This document shows positions 26,198-35,016 of a DNA stretch of 64,000 nucleotides, piece by piece (within the stretch, counting starts at the first letter, position 1; each line of letters begins with the position of its first letter). The stretch covers positions 930,001-994,000 of the forward strand of contig NZ_CP026102.1 of NCBI RefSeq assembly GCF_002902945.1, given 5' to 3'. The DNA comes from Paraburkholderia caribensis. GTDB taxonomy: Bacteria > Pseudomonadota > Gammaproteobacteria > Burkholderiales > Burkholderiaceae. The notes under the pieces are model-generated. The model searched no databases. It saw only the letters and a program-made list of their open reading frames with translations, and was not told the origin of the DNA. The position numbers and the translations under genes are program-made.

Positions 26198-26572
26198 CTA
26201 GAAGCGCCTGACGGGCGGCGTAGCGGGCGCGGAGGGGATATCGGCGGCGTCGGGCGCGTCTAACACCAGATCGCTTTGCGCGACGGCCACGCACGGCAGG
26301 ATATAGCCCTGCGCCTTTTCTTCGGCGCTGACGCCGGGCCATTCGACCGTGTAGCGCACGCTGCCCGATTCCAGCCTGCACAGGCAGGTCCGGCATGTGC
26401 CGTTGCGGCACATGCGCGGCAGATGCAGATTCGCGAAACCCGCGGCTTCGAGAACGGAGAGCGATTCGGGCGCATCGAACGTGCGGCCGAGCGGCTCGAC
26501 GCGCACCGTGAAGGTCCGTTCCTCATTCGATTCATGCAGCGGCGCGCTGCCGGACGGTTCTTCGCTGGACAT
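26198..26572 (-). CDS. 2Fe-2S plant-type ferredoxin
   Basis: 124 residues from ATG 26572. Ferredoxin fold with the cluster motif CRNGTCRTCLC (Cys-x4-Cys-x2-Cys) and the fourth Cys in YILPCVAVAQSD. An N-terminal tail of about 20 residues precedes the fold. A much longer frame upstream only reads through the next gene in another frame. It starts five bases after the stop of the membrane-ferritin gene, so the two are probably one operon. The ferredoxin may pass electrons for iron release or handling by that protein (inference). Confidence 0.9.
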   Translation of the reverse strand: MSSEEPSGSAPLHESNEERTFTVRVEPLGRTFDAPESLSVLEAAGFANLHLPRMCRNGTCRTCLCRLESGSVRYTVEWPGVSAEEKAQGYILPCVAVAQSDLVLDAPDAADIPSAPATPPVRRF

Positions 26573-26577
26573 CGCGT

Positions 26578-27714
26578 TCACGAGATGGATACGCCCAGCA
26601 GGCGCCCGACGCCGAACGTGAAGGCGGCCGCGATCAATCCGATCACGATCTGACGGAAGGCGGAGAACGCGGCGCCGCGTCCGTTGAAGAGCGACGTGAA
26701 GACGCCGACAGCGGCGAGCCCTAACGCGCTCAACGCGACGCACTGCGCGATGGCCGGCGTGCCGTGCGTCCACAGAAAGGGCATCGCCGGAAAAATCGCG
26801 CCCAGCGAGAACAGACAGAACGACACGCCCGCCGCCGTCCACGGATTGCCGCCCAGTTCCGCCGGATCGAGGCCGAGTTCCTCGCGCGTCAGCGTGTCGA
26901 GCGCATTCTGCTTGTCGCGCATGACCTGCGCGGCGACGCGCTTCGCTTCGTCGGCGTCGATTCCCTTCGACTGGAAGATCAGCGCCAGTTCGTGCTGCTC
27001 GGCCTCGGGCGTGTGCTCGATTTCGTCGGCCTCTTTGGCGATCTGCGTGCGCGCGAGTTCGCGCGCATTCGTCACCGACAACCATTCGCCGAGCGCCATC
27101 GAGCACGCGCCGGCAATCAGCCCGGCCAGCGCCGTCAGCAGGATCGCCTTGTTGCCCGAGCCCGCGCCCGCGACGCCCATGATCAGACAGAAATTCGACA
27201 CCAGGCCGTCGTTCGCGCCGAGCACGGCGGCGCGCAGATCGTTGCCCGACGTCACGTTCCTGTGCCACGACTCGGCGGCCGCGATCTGCGCACCTTTCGA
27301 CGGCAGCGCTTGTTGACCTTTGACGTCGGCGACCATCTGTTGCATGACGGCGGCGTGGTGCTGCTCGTCCTTCGATAGCTGCGCGGCGTCGGGCTGGTTC
27401 GCGTACTTGTCGCGGTCCGCATATTCGGCGGCGGCAAGCGACGGCAAGACGAATTTCGGCCCCAGCGTGTGAATCAGGCCGCGCATCAGATGCGTCTTGA
27501 TGCTGTAGCGGTGCGGCGGCACGCGCGCGCCGTTCGCGTGCAGCTTGTTCGCCCAGAGGTTCGCGTGCACGCGCTCCGCGCTCGCGAGCTGCGCGAACAG
27601 CGTGCGGCGCTGCGGATCTTTTTCGACGCGCGACAGCGTTTCGTACAGCGCGGCGCTGTCGAGTTCGTCGGCGAGGTTCATGCGATAACGTTTGAGTTCG
27701 TGCCGTGAGGCCAT
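26578..27714 (-). CDS. Ferritin-like/VIT1 fusion membrane protein (MbfA-like)
   Basis: 378 residues from ATG 27714; the ATG at 27681 (MNLADEL) is an alternative. N-terminal ferritin-like helical domain with metal-site residues (LYETLSRVEKDPQRR, ASAERVHANLW, DEQHHAAVMQQM), then a VIT1/CCC1 membrane domain (VLGANDGLVSNFCLIMGVAG, ALGEWLSVTNARE). Such fusions export iron or manganese across the inner membrane in Bradyrhizobium and Agrobacterium (MbfA), where Irr/Fur-type proteins control them. I see no clear Irr or Fur box. Coupled to a 2Fe-2S ferredoxin downstream. Confidence 0.88.
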   Translation of the reverse strand: MASRHELKRYRMNLADELDSAALYETLSRVEKDPQRRTLFAQLASAERVHANLWANKLHANGARVPPHRYSIKTHLMRGLIHTLGPKFVLPSLAAAEYADRDKYANQPDAAQLSKDEQHHAAVMQQMVADVKGQQALPSKGAQIAAAESWHRNVTSGNDLRAAVLGANDGLVSNFCLIMGVAGAGSGNKAILLTALAGLIAGACSMALGEWLSVTNARELARTQIAKEADEIEHTPEAEQHELALIFQSKGIDADEAKRVAAQVMRDKQNALDTLTREELGLDPAELGGNPWTAAGVSFCLFSLGAIFPAMPFLWTHGTPAIAQCVALSALGLAAVGVFTSLFNGRGAAFSAFRQIVIGLIAAAFTFGVGRLLGVSIS

Positions 27715-27811
27715 CCGTCGATGCGCGACCGGAGTCGGGATTCGTGGGGTCAGGACGAAGCTTAACGCAGCGCGGGGCGGCGCGCTGCGTGCAGGAGAGC
27801 GCAATGGGTGT

Positions 27812-29761
27812 TCAGTGCGACGTGCGGATGCGCATGTAGCGGTAGACCGTGTTGCGCGCGAGGCCGAGCTCGCGCGCGGCCGCCGAGATGTTGCCGTCGT
27901 TGCGCGCGAGCGCCTGTTCGATCAGCGTCGCCTGCAACTCTTCCATGCTCGCGGGCCGCGACGGCGCGGACGGCTCGACGGCGGCAGGCAGCGCGCGCAA
28001 CGGCTCGTCGCTTGCTGGCTCGCAGTCGTGGAGGAAATCGTCGGGCAGATGCTCGACGTCGATTTCTGCGGCGCCTTCGGCCATGATGCCCGCCGTGCGC
28101 AGCACGTTGGCCAGCTGGCGCAGATTCCCCGGCCAGCGGCATCGCGCGAAGCACGCGAGCACTTCCGCCGACACACGCGTGGGCATGCGCTCGCTGTCGG
28201 GCTCGTCGTTGCGCAGCCGCGCCAGAATCCGCTCGACCAGCACGGGGAGATCTGTCCGCTCGGCGAGCGCGGGCAGGGTGACGACGAGGCCGTTGATCCG
28301 GTAATACAGGTCTTCGCGGAACGTGCCTTCCTCGATCATCGCGCGCAGGTTGCGGTGCGTCGCGCAGACGATGCGCACATCGACGGGCACGGCACGCGTG
28401 CCGCCGAGCGGCACCACGCAGCGCTCCTGCAGCACGCGCATCAGACGCACCTGCTGGGCGAGCGGCATGTCGCCGATTTCGTCGAGAAACAGCGTGCCGC
28501 CGTCGGCCTGCACGATCTTGCCGGCGTTGCCGCGCTTTCGTGCGCCCGTGAAGGCGCCGTCCTCATAGCCGAACAGTTCCGCTTCGATCAGCGTATCCGG
28601 CAGCGACGCGCAATTGACGGCGACGAACGGCGCGGCGCGGCGCGGCGATTCTTCATGCATCGCGCGCGCGAGCCATTCCTTGCCGGTGCCCGTCTTGCCG
28701 AGCACGAGCAGCGCGATGTCGCGGCCGCGTACTTTCTCGACGCGGCTCAGGACGGCAGCCATGCGTGCGTCGCCTGTGTCGAGCGTGGCGAAGGTGATGG
28801 CGGCTGCGCGCGGCTTGCCCGGCGTCGGCGCGACGGATGAAGAGGTGGCCGTGCGCGGGCCGGATGAGTCGGCGGAAAACGCGGGGCGTGCCGCATACTC
28901 GGCGCGCGCCAGTACGCGCACGCCGCTTGGCAGCATCAGCGTCAGGCATTCTCCCGGCGCGCGCAGCGCCTGCTGGAGCGCGGCTGGGAAGGCCGAGCCG
29001 AACAGCATCTCGAAGGGTTGGCCGAGCAGCGTGTCGAGCGGGCGGCCGAACTGGAACAGCGCGCTGCGGTTCGCGGCGAGCAGCGCGCCGTCGGCGCCGA
29101 ACGCGGCCAGCCCTTCGAACAGCGTGCCGATGAACTCGCTGCGCGCATGAAAACGCACGCGCACGGCATCGCCGAACTGGTTTGCGAACAGCTGGTTTTC
29201 GATGATCTGCGCCGACATGCGCACCAGCGCCAGCGTGTGCTTGTTGAAGCCGCGCGGGTCGCCGCTCACGTCGAGCGCGCCGATGGTGCGGCCGTATGGA
29301 TCGGCGATCGGCGCGCACGAGCAGGTCAGGATGTGATTGGCCTGCAGAAAATGTTCGCCGCCGTGCACGACGGTTGGCTGGCCTTCGGCGAGCGCGGTGC
29401 CGACGGCATTCGTGCCGCGATGCGCCTCGGCCCACGACACGCCCGGACGCAGCGCGACGCGCTCCGCTTTCTCGACGAAATCGCTGTCGCCGAGACTGTG
29501 CAGGATCACGCCGTTGCTGTCGGTGAGGAGCACCATGCTGTCGGTATCGACGATTTGCGCATGCAGTGTTTCCATCACAGGCAAGGCGTGCGCATACAGC
29601 GAGCGGTTGCAGTCGACGAGATCGCGCAGCGCGAGCGGCCGCAGCGGATGGAAGTCGGGCGCCTCGGACGCGCGCAGGCCGAATTCGCGCGAGCGCGCAT
29701 GCGCCTGTGCGAGCACATCGGCGCGGCCCGTGACGGACGGCGTGACGGAACGTTGGGTCAC
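27812..29761 (-). CDS. Sigma-54-dependent activator, AcoR-like
   Basis: About 649 residues from GTG 29761. N-terminal GAF sensor (about 70-210, with PGVSWAEAHRGTNAVGTALA and HFLQANHILTCSCAPIADP), a PAS-like segment, then a AAA+ domain with Walker A LGKTGTGKE, the sigma-54-contacting GAFTGA loop, Walker B GGTLFLDEIGDM and the arginine finger region. A Fis-type HTH ends it (ISAAARELGLARNTVYRYM). The family controls acetoin, aldehyde or alcohol catabolism. No matching operon is adjacent; the nearest metabolic operon is paoABC, about 2 kb away and in the same direction upstream. Confidence 0.9.
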   Translation of the reverse strand: MTQRSVTPSVTGRADVLAQAHARSREFGLRASEAPDFHPLRPLALRDLVDCNRSLYAHALPVMETLHAQIVDTDSMVLLTDSNGVILHSLGDSDFVEKAERVALRPGVSWAEAHRGTNAVGTALAEGQPTVVHGGEHFLQANHILTCSCAPIADPYGRTIGALDVSGDPRGFNKHTLALVRMSAQIIENQLFANQFGDAVRVRFHARSEFIGTLFEGLAAFGADGALLAANRSALFQFGRPLDTLLGQPFEMLFGSAFPAALQQALRAPGECLTLMLPSGVRVLARAEYAARPAFSADSSGPRTATSSSVAPTPGKPRAAAITFATLDTGDARMAAVLSRVEKVRGRDIALLVLGKTGTGKEWLARAMHEESPRRAAPFVAVNCASLPDTLIEAELFGYEDGAFTGARKRGNAGKIVQADGGTLFLDEIGDMPLAQQVRLMRVLQERCVVPLGGTRAVPVDVRIVCATHRNLRAMIEEGTFREDLYYRINGLVVTLPALAERTDLPVLVERILARLRNDEPDSERMPTRVSAEVLACFARCRWPGNLRQLANVLRTAGIMAEGAAEIDVEHLPDDFLHDCEPASDEPLRALPAAVEPSAPSRPASMEELQATLIEQALARNDGNISAAARELGLARNTVYRYMRIRTSH

Positions 29762-30062
29762 TGCATGTCTCCGATGTTGTGCATTCTGCGTGCTGCCGCG
29801 CAGGGAAAGCGAGCGCGTCGCTTTTGCACTGCAGCACCGCATGCCTGATGAAAGCTGCGCAGTGAGGCTGCGCCAGCCGGGGAGGCCGCCGGTCTATGCC
29901 GACTCATGCCGGTCCATATTACAGGAGGACGCGCGGCGCGTGTTCCGCTTGCCTTCTGGCACAGAAGTGCAATGATCGTAGACAGGCATGCGTTCGCGCC
30001 GCACGCCGCCGCTGGGACCAGGTTAGCTATGTCCCGGACAGCGCCATTTCGAGGAGAACGTC
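29762..30062. other. Intergenic region, 301 bases, no gene seen
   Basis: Lies between the divergent AcoR-like gene and a small membrane protein. Nothing beyond the presumed promoters and a GAGGAGAA ribosome site just before 30063. Confidence 0.4.
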
Positions 30063-30326
30063 ATGGTGCGCCTGGAGTTGAGAGTGGTTCTCGCCACGGT
30101 TGCGATCTTCATCGCACTGGGCGGCATTGGACTGTCGATTCACGGTTCGCTGTACTACCTGAATCACGAGATATGGGTGGGTGTGATCGCGATTGCGATC
30201 GGCATTGCGGGGTGCGTGACGATGCTGACGCTGTGGCCCCGTGATCTTCCCGGCAAGACACCACCCGAGCATCCTGCCGGCGATGTCGGGCCCGAACATC
30301 ATCCGCATTTGCCGACCCAGTTCTAG
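30063..30326 (+). CDS. Small two-TM membrane protein (DUF2964-like)
   Basis: 87 residues with a good ribosome site (GAGGAGAA) upstream. Two hydrophobic spans (about 8-27 and 37-58: LATVAIFIALGGIGLSIHGS and VGVIAIAIGIAGCVTMLTL), then a polar His/Pro-rich tail (EHPAGDVGPEHHPHLPTQF). It resembles the DUF2964 proteins known mainly from Burkholderia, of unknown role; the assignment is from overall pattern only. Confidence 0.72.
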   Translation: MVRLELRVVLATVAIFIALGGIGLSIHGSLYYLNHEIWVGVIAIAIGIAGCVTMLTLWPRDLPGKTPPEHPAGDVGPEHHPHLPTQF

Positions 30327-30632
30327 GCACGCACGCGGTTACGCTGCGCTGCGGCATTATCGAGGGTTTTCACGCGGGCAATTGTCCTGGGGCGTGGCGC
30401 CCCTGCGCATGCGATTGGTGCCGTTTGCGGTGCATGGCGGCACCATACTGGCGTGTGGCGAAACAAAACTTGCGGCGCGCCGGAAGTCGTCTACAGTGTT
30501 GGAATCAACTGCGGGCGCACGCGATAAAGGCGTGTATTCGCGGTTGACAGCCCGCGCTGCGATCCATAACGGAGGCTTGAACAGGGGCACGCGCGGTCCT
30601 CGGCGGTGTGTTGTTCGACCAAGGTGTTCCCC
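30327..30632. other. Intergenic region, 306 bases, no gene seen
   Basis: No convincing open frame. Presumably holds the promoter of the DUF1488 gene. No clear hairpin seen. Confidence 0.4.
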
Positions 30633-30923
30633 ATGCAGATCATTTTCCCGAAAGAAGTCCCTGAGTACTCGGGGCGCGAGCTGACTCTGGCGTTTCCGGC
30701 TATGGTCGATGGGCAAAGGGTGGAATGCACGATCACCGCTGAGGCTCTCGAGGATCACTTTGGCGCGGCGTCGCCGCGGCTCGAAGACATGATGGGTGCG
30801 TTTTCGACGCATCGCGAGAGGATTGAGGCCGCTACGCGGCGGTTGTTGTCCGAGACGCGGGCGCAGTGTGTTGTGCTGCGTAGTGGGTATGTTCGGTTTT
30901 ATGAGGCTAACTGGCGGAATTAG
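30633..30923 (+). CDS. DUF1488 family protein
   Basis: 96 residues from ATG 30633. The stretches LAFPAMVDGQRVECTITAEA, LEDHFGA and HRERIEAATRRLL match the short DUF1488 family of unknown function. The last third uses G/T-rich codons and runs into a G+T-rich spacer before the second palindromic element, just as in the oxidoreductase gene left of copy 1. Confidence 0.82.
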   Translation: MQIIFPKEVPEYSGRELTLAFPAMVDGQRVECTITAEALEDHFGAASPRLEDMMGAFSTHRERIEAATRRLLSETRAQCVVLRSGYVRFYEANWRN

Positions 30924-30970
30924 TGCGCATTTGCGGGGCTAGTTGTGGTGGTGGTGGTTGTTGCCCGTTT

Positions 30971-31690
30971 GCGCTGGCATCCGCGGTTTGGCTTTGCGCT
31001 GGCATCCGCGATTCGCTAGCGTGCTTCACGCGTCGCCCCTGTGCGGGGCGGCACCTACTTTTCTTTGCCGCCGCAAAGAAAAGTAGGCAAAAGAAAGCGG
31101 CTCACACCGCCAGCGCTAATTCTTGCCTGAGGGCCCCAAAAGGTTCTTACACTTCAAACGGCGATCACGTGACCCACGTCCGTTGCCAACGCTCTGAATG
31201 AGCGCCTCACCCACTTCAAGCACCCGCGTTTCGGCATGCCGCGCCAGCCAGTCCTCCGCCGCCTAGGTGGCAAACTGTGTGTCGGCTTTCGCGCCATACG
31301 CGCATCACTCCGGACCGATAGGGCACGCGTTCCACGCGGTAAGAGCGCTACCCTATACGCCGCGACAACCTACACACAGTTTGCCACCTGGGCGGCACAT
31401 ACCATTCGCTGCCGTAAGCCCGAGCATGGGTATTTGAAGCGGGTGAGGCATTCATTCGAAGCGTTGGCAACGGGCCATTAACCTGGGCGCTACCGCGTGA
31501 AGTATGGGGACGTTGGGGGCCCGTGGGTAGACGTCAAGGGCTGGCGGTGTGAGCCGCTTTCTTTTGCCTACTTTTCTTTGCGGCGGCAAAGAAAAGTAGG
31601 TGCCGCCCCGCACAGGGGCGACGCGTGAAGTGAGCTAACAAATCGCGGATGCCAGCGCAAAGCCAAATCGCGGATGCCAGCAAAAGCAAA
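30971..31690. repeat. Large nested palindromic intergenic element, copy 2
   Basis: Same plan and orientation as copy 1. It has two GCGCTGGCATCCGCG units, the CGCCCC/GGGGCG hairpin, the 34-base palindrome at 31054-31087 and again at 31567-31600, the inner pair (about 31261-31284 imperfect, and 31370-31396), and mirrored outer units ending near 31690. Arms differ from copy 1 by scattered substitutions, so the copies are related but not identical. It again lies between convergent genes. Confidence 0.92.
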
Positions 31691-31701
31691 GGCCAACACA
31701 C

Positions 31702-31757
31702 CGAACGCCGAAGCCCGAAGCCCGAAGCCCGAAACCCGAAACCCGAAACCCGAAACA
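31702..31757. repeat. 7-base CGAARCC tandem array
   Basis: Eight consecutive 7-base units: CGAACGC, three of CGAAGCC, three of CGAAACC, then CGAAACA. It occupies the same place relative to copy 2 as the CCCAAAAA array does to copy 1, on the A+C-rich right side. The minus strand has regular GG/GGG tracts. Confidence 0.9.
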
Positions 31758-31797
31758 GACCCCGCCCCCAAGCCCCGCGCACCGCGGCAAAAAAAAA

Positions 31798-34014
31798 TCA
31801 AACCATAACCACCTTATCAAGCGTAATAGGCAAGTCCCTGACCCGCACGCCGGTAGCGTGATAAACCGCATTCCCAATAGCCGCCACCACGCCAGTAATC
31901 CCAATTTCCCCAATCCCCCGAGACCCAAGCGAATTAATAAAAGGATCAGGCTCATCGAGCACAAGCACATCCAGCGCCCCAACATCCGCATTCACAGGCA
32001 CGTGGTACTCAGCAAGATTGGCGTTGATAAAACGCCCATACTGCTTATCGAGCGTCGTCGCCTCTTCGAGCGCGGCACCGATTCCCCAAACAAGCCCACC
32101 CATCAATTGACTGCGCGCAGTCTTCACATTGAGCATCCGCCCAACGTTATAAACGCCGGTGAGCCTGGCCACTCGAATCGACCCAAGATCTGCATCGACA
32201 TGGACCTCGGCGAACACAGCACCCCAGGAATGAAACGAGTAACGCTGCTTCTCGTCGCCGGGCTTCGTGCTGGTCGTCGCTTCGATCGGCTGCCCGCCGG
32301 CGCGCGCAAGAACCGCGGCTATCGGATCGCGCTTCGAAGGATCGGCACGGCTCGTGACCCAACCGTTCTGCACGACGACATCTTCCGGCGTCACGCCGAA
32401 CACGGGCGAGCCACGATCGGCCAGCGCCATTGCCACCAGCTTGCCGCGCGCCTGATCGCACGCATCGCGCACGGCGGGCGACACGCTCGCGACCGACTGC
32501 GAGCCGCCCGAGACAGGCGCCTTCGGCAGCGACGAATCACCGAGACCAAAGCGGATGTTCTCCGGCGCAATGCCGAGCGCGTCCGACGCGACCTGCGTCA
32601 TCACCGTGTACGTGCCCGTGCCGAGGTCCTGCGTGCCGGAAACCACCATCGCCGTGCCGTCCGGCAGAATGCGCGCAAGCGCCGCCGCTTCGCTGCGATT
32701 GGCAGGATACGTCGCCGTCCCCATCCCAAGTCCGATCAGCGTGTTGCCGTCGCGCATCGAACGCGGCTGCGGCTTGCGACGCGACCACCCAAAACGTTCC
32801 GCGCCCACGCTATAGCACTGGCGCAAGGCCTTGCTCGACCACGGCCGGTTTTCCTGCGGGTCGTTCTCCGCATAGTTCTTCAGGCGCAGCGCGACAGGGT
32901 CCATCTTCAACTCATACGACAGTTCGTCCATCGCCGTTTCGAGCGCCCATGAACCCGTCGTTTCGCCCGGCGCGCGCATGAAGGTCGGCGTGCCGACGTT
33001 CAACTGCACGAGACGATGCGTCGTCACCTGGTTCGGTACCGCGTACATCATCCGCGTGACCATGCAGCAGGTCTCCGTCCAGTCTTCGATCACCGACGTG
33101 TTCGAGAAGCTGTCGTGCCGCATCGCGGTCAACGTGCCGTCGCGCTTCGCGGCGATCACCATGCGCTGCTCGGTGAACGGCCGCCCGCCGACGGAGCCGA
33201 ACATCTGCGGACGCTCCAGCGCGAGACGCACGGGCCGCCCCGTCTGTTTCGCGGCCATCGCGCACAGCACCACGTGCGACCACGCCGAGCCCTTGCAGCC
33301 AAAGCCGCCGCCGACGAACGGCGAGATCACGCGCACGTCGTCGGGCGACATACCCAGCGTCTTCGCGACGGAGGTGCGCGTGCCCGTTACGCCTTGCGTC
33401 GAATCGTAGAGCGTCAGTTGCGGGCCGTCCCATACGGCCATCGTCGCGTGCGGCTCCATCGGGTTGTGATGCTCCATCGGCGTCGTGTAGACGGCGTCGA
33501 CGCGCACCACGCCCGCCGCCAGCCCCGCGTCGTAATCGCCGCGCGAGGTGTCGGTCTGACGGCCTTGCGGCTTGTCGGGCGCATGGGCGCTGGACTTGGC
33601 CTGCGCGAAATCGAGCGCCGCCGGTTGGGCCGCATAGGTGATGCGCAACTGCCGCGCGGCATCAGTTGCATGTTCGAGCGTATCCGCGACCACCACGGCG
33701 ATCGGCTCGTTGCTGTAATGGACCTGGTTGTCCTGCAACAGCGACAGATGCCGTCCCGCCGGCGGCGAGAGCGCGGGCCGTCCGCCGTTCGGCAGGCGCG
33801 GCGCATTCTGGTATGTCATCACGAGCAGCACGCCCGGCAACGCCGACGCACGGCTCGTGTCGATCGACGCAATCGCGCCTTTTGCAATCGTGCTCGTCAC
33901 CAGCACGCCATGCGCCAGACGCGCTTCGGGAAACTCGGCCGCGTAGCGTGCTTCGCCCGTCACCTTCAGCAAGCCGTCCGTGCGATCGAGCGGATGTCCG
34001 ATCATCGTATTCAT
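31798..34014 (-). CDS. paoC: Aldehyde oxidoreductase molybdenum-binding subunit (PaoC-like)
   Basis: 738 residues. Large subunit of a periplasmic xanthine-oxidase-family enzyme that oxidises aldehydes to acids. It binds the molybdopterin cytosine dinucleotide cofactor, with visible segments GGGFGCKGSAWSHVVLCAMA, RAPGETTGSWALETAMDELS and the catalytic Glu in RGIGEIGITGVVAAIGNA. No signal peptide, as expected, since export is by hitch-hiking on the Tat-exported PaoA subunit. The 3' end uses A/C-rich plus-strand sequence unlike the middle of the gene. Start overlaps the paoB stop by four bases (ATGA). No XdhC/PaoD chaperone gene follows; a palindromic repeat does. Confidence 0.92.
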   Translation of the reverse strand: MNTMIGHPLDRTDGLLKVTGEARYAAEFPEARLAHGVLVTSTIAKGAIASIDTSRASALPGVLLVMTYQNAPRLPNGGRPALSPPAGRHLSLLQDNQVHYSNEPIAVVVADTLEHATDAARQLRITYAAQPAALDFAQAKSSAHAPDKPQGRQTDTSRGDYDAGLAAGVVRVDAVYTTPMEHHNPMEPHATMAVWDGPQLTLYDSTQGVTGTRTSVAKTLGMSPDDVRVISPFVGGGFGCKGSAWSHVVLCAMAAKQTGRPVRLALERPQMFGSVGGRPFTEQRMVIAAKRDGTLTAMRHDSFSNTSVIEDWTETCCMVTRMMYAVPNQVTTHRLVQLNVGTPTFMRAPGETTGSWALETAMDELSYELKMDPVALRLKNYAENDPQENRPWSSKALRQCYSVGAERFGWSRRKPQPRSMRDGNTLIGLGMGTATYPANRSEAAALARILPDGTAMVVSGTQDLGTGTYTVMTQVASDALGIAPENIRFGLGDSSLPKAPVSGGSQSVASVSPAVRDACDQARGKLVAMALADRGSPVFGVTPEDVVVQNGWVTSRADPSKRDPIAAVLARAGGQPIEATTSTKPGDEKQRYSFHSWGAVFAEVHVDADLGSIRVARLTGVYNVGRMLNVKTARSQLMGGLVWGIGAALEEATTLDKQYGRFINANLAEYHVPVNADVGALDVLVLDEPDPFINSLGSRGIGEIGITGVVAAIGNAVYHATGVRVRDLPITLDKVVMV

Positions 34015-35003
34015 GCGACACCTCCCGCCGCCTGGTTCACCGCGCGCACGATCGCGTTCTGCGCGAGCCGCACCTTGAACGCGTTGTCATGCAGCGGCTT
34101 CGCGTCGTTCAGTGCCGTGGCGGCGGCGTTTTTCAATGTGGCGCTATCGAGCGGCTTGCCCGCGATCATCTGCTCGGCTGCCGTCGCGCGCCATGGCTTG
34201 TGCGCGACGCCGCCCAACGCGATACGCGCGCTGCGGACGTGGTTGCCGTCCATCTGCAGCGCGGCCGCGACGGACACCAGCGCGAACGCATAGCTCGCGC
34301 GGTCGCGCACCTTCAGGTAATACGCGTGCTCGCTAAAGAGGGGCGGCGGCAGATCGACGGACGTGATGAGTTCGCCGGGACGCAGCGTGGTGTCGAGATC
34401 GGCGCGCTCGCCCGGCAACCGGTGAAACTCGCCGAACGCGATCACGCGCTCGCCTTGCGGGCCGCTCACGCGCACGTTCGCATCGAGTGCGGCGAGCGCG
34501 ACGCTCATGTCGGAAGGATTCACGGCGATGCATTGCGTGCTCGCGCCGAGAATCGCATGCGTTCTGTTGTGGCCGTTGATCGCGGCGCAGCCGCTGCCTG
34601 GCTCGCGCTTGTTGCAGGCGGTGAAGGCGGTGTCGTAGAAGTACGGGCAGCGCGTGCGCTGCATCAGGTTGCCGCCCACCGTGGCCATATTGCGCAGTTG
34701 CGCCGATGCGCCCGCGAGCAGCGCCTGCGACAGCAGCGGATAACGCGCGCGCACCAGCGCATGATTCGCGGCGTCGCTATTGCGTACCAGCGCGCCGATG
34801 CGCAGGCCGCCGTCCGGCAGCGTCGATACGCTATCGAGACCTTGTATGCGCGTGATGTCGACGAGTCTGACGGGCCGCGTCACGCCGCCTTTCATCAGAT
34901 CGAGCAGATTGGTGCCGCCGCCGATGAACATCGTGCCCGGCTGCTGCGCGGCGCGCACGGCACTGGTGATATCGGCGGCGCGTTCGTAGGAGATGGCATC
35001 CAT
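34011..35003 (-). CDS. paoB: Aldehyde oxidoreductase FAD subunit (PaoB-like)
   Basis: 330 residues. Middle subunit carrying FAD (MFIGGGTNLLDLMKGG; ATVGGNLMQRTRCPYFYDT) and, as in E. coli PaoB, extra cysteines (RCPYFY, TACNKREPGSGCAA) that bind a 4Fe-4S cluster not found in ordinary xanthine-oxidase FAD subunits. It passes electrons between the 2Fe-2S subunit and FAD. The C-terminal CO-dehydrogenase-flavoprotein domain is intact (ALVSVAAALQMDGN, RIALGGVAHKPWRA). Lies between paoA (13-base gap) and paoC (4-base overlap) in one leftward operon. Confidence 0.92.
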   Translation of the reverse strand: MDAISYERAADITSAVRAAQQPGTMFIGGGTNLLDLMKGGVTRPVRLVDITRIQGLDSVSTLPDGGLRIGALVRNSDAANHALVRARYPLLSQALLAGASAQLRNMATVGGNLMQRTRCPYFYDTAFTACNKREPGSGCAAINGHNRTHAILGASTQCIAVNPSDMSVALAALDANVRVSGPQGERVIAFGEFHRLPGERADLDTTLRPGELITSVDLPPPLFSEHAYYLKVRDRASYAFALVSVAAALQMDGNHVRSARIALGGVAHKPWRATAAEQMIAGKPLDSATLKNAAATALNDAKPLHDNAFKVRLAQNAIVRAVNQAAGGVA

Positions 35004-35016
35004 GATGGTCTCCCCG

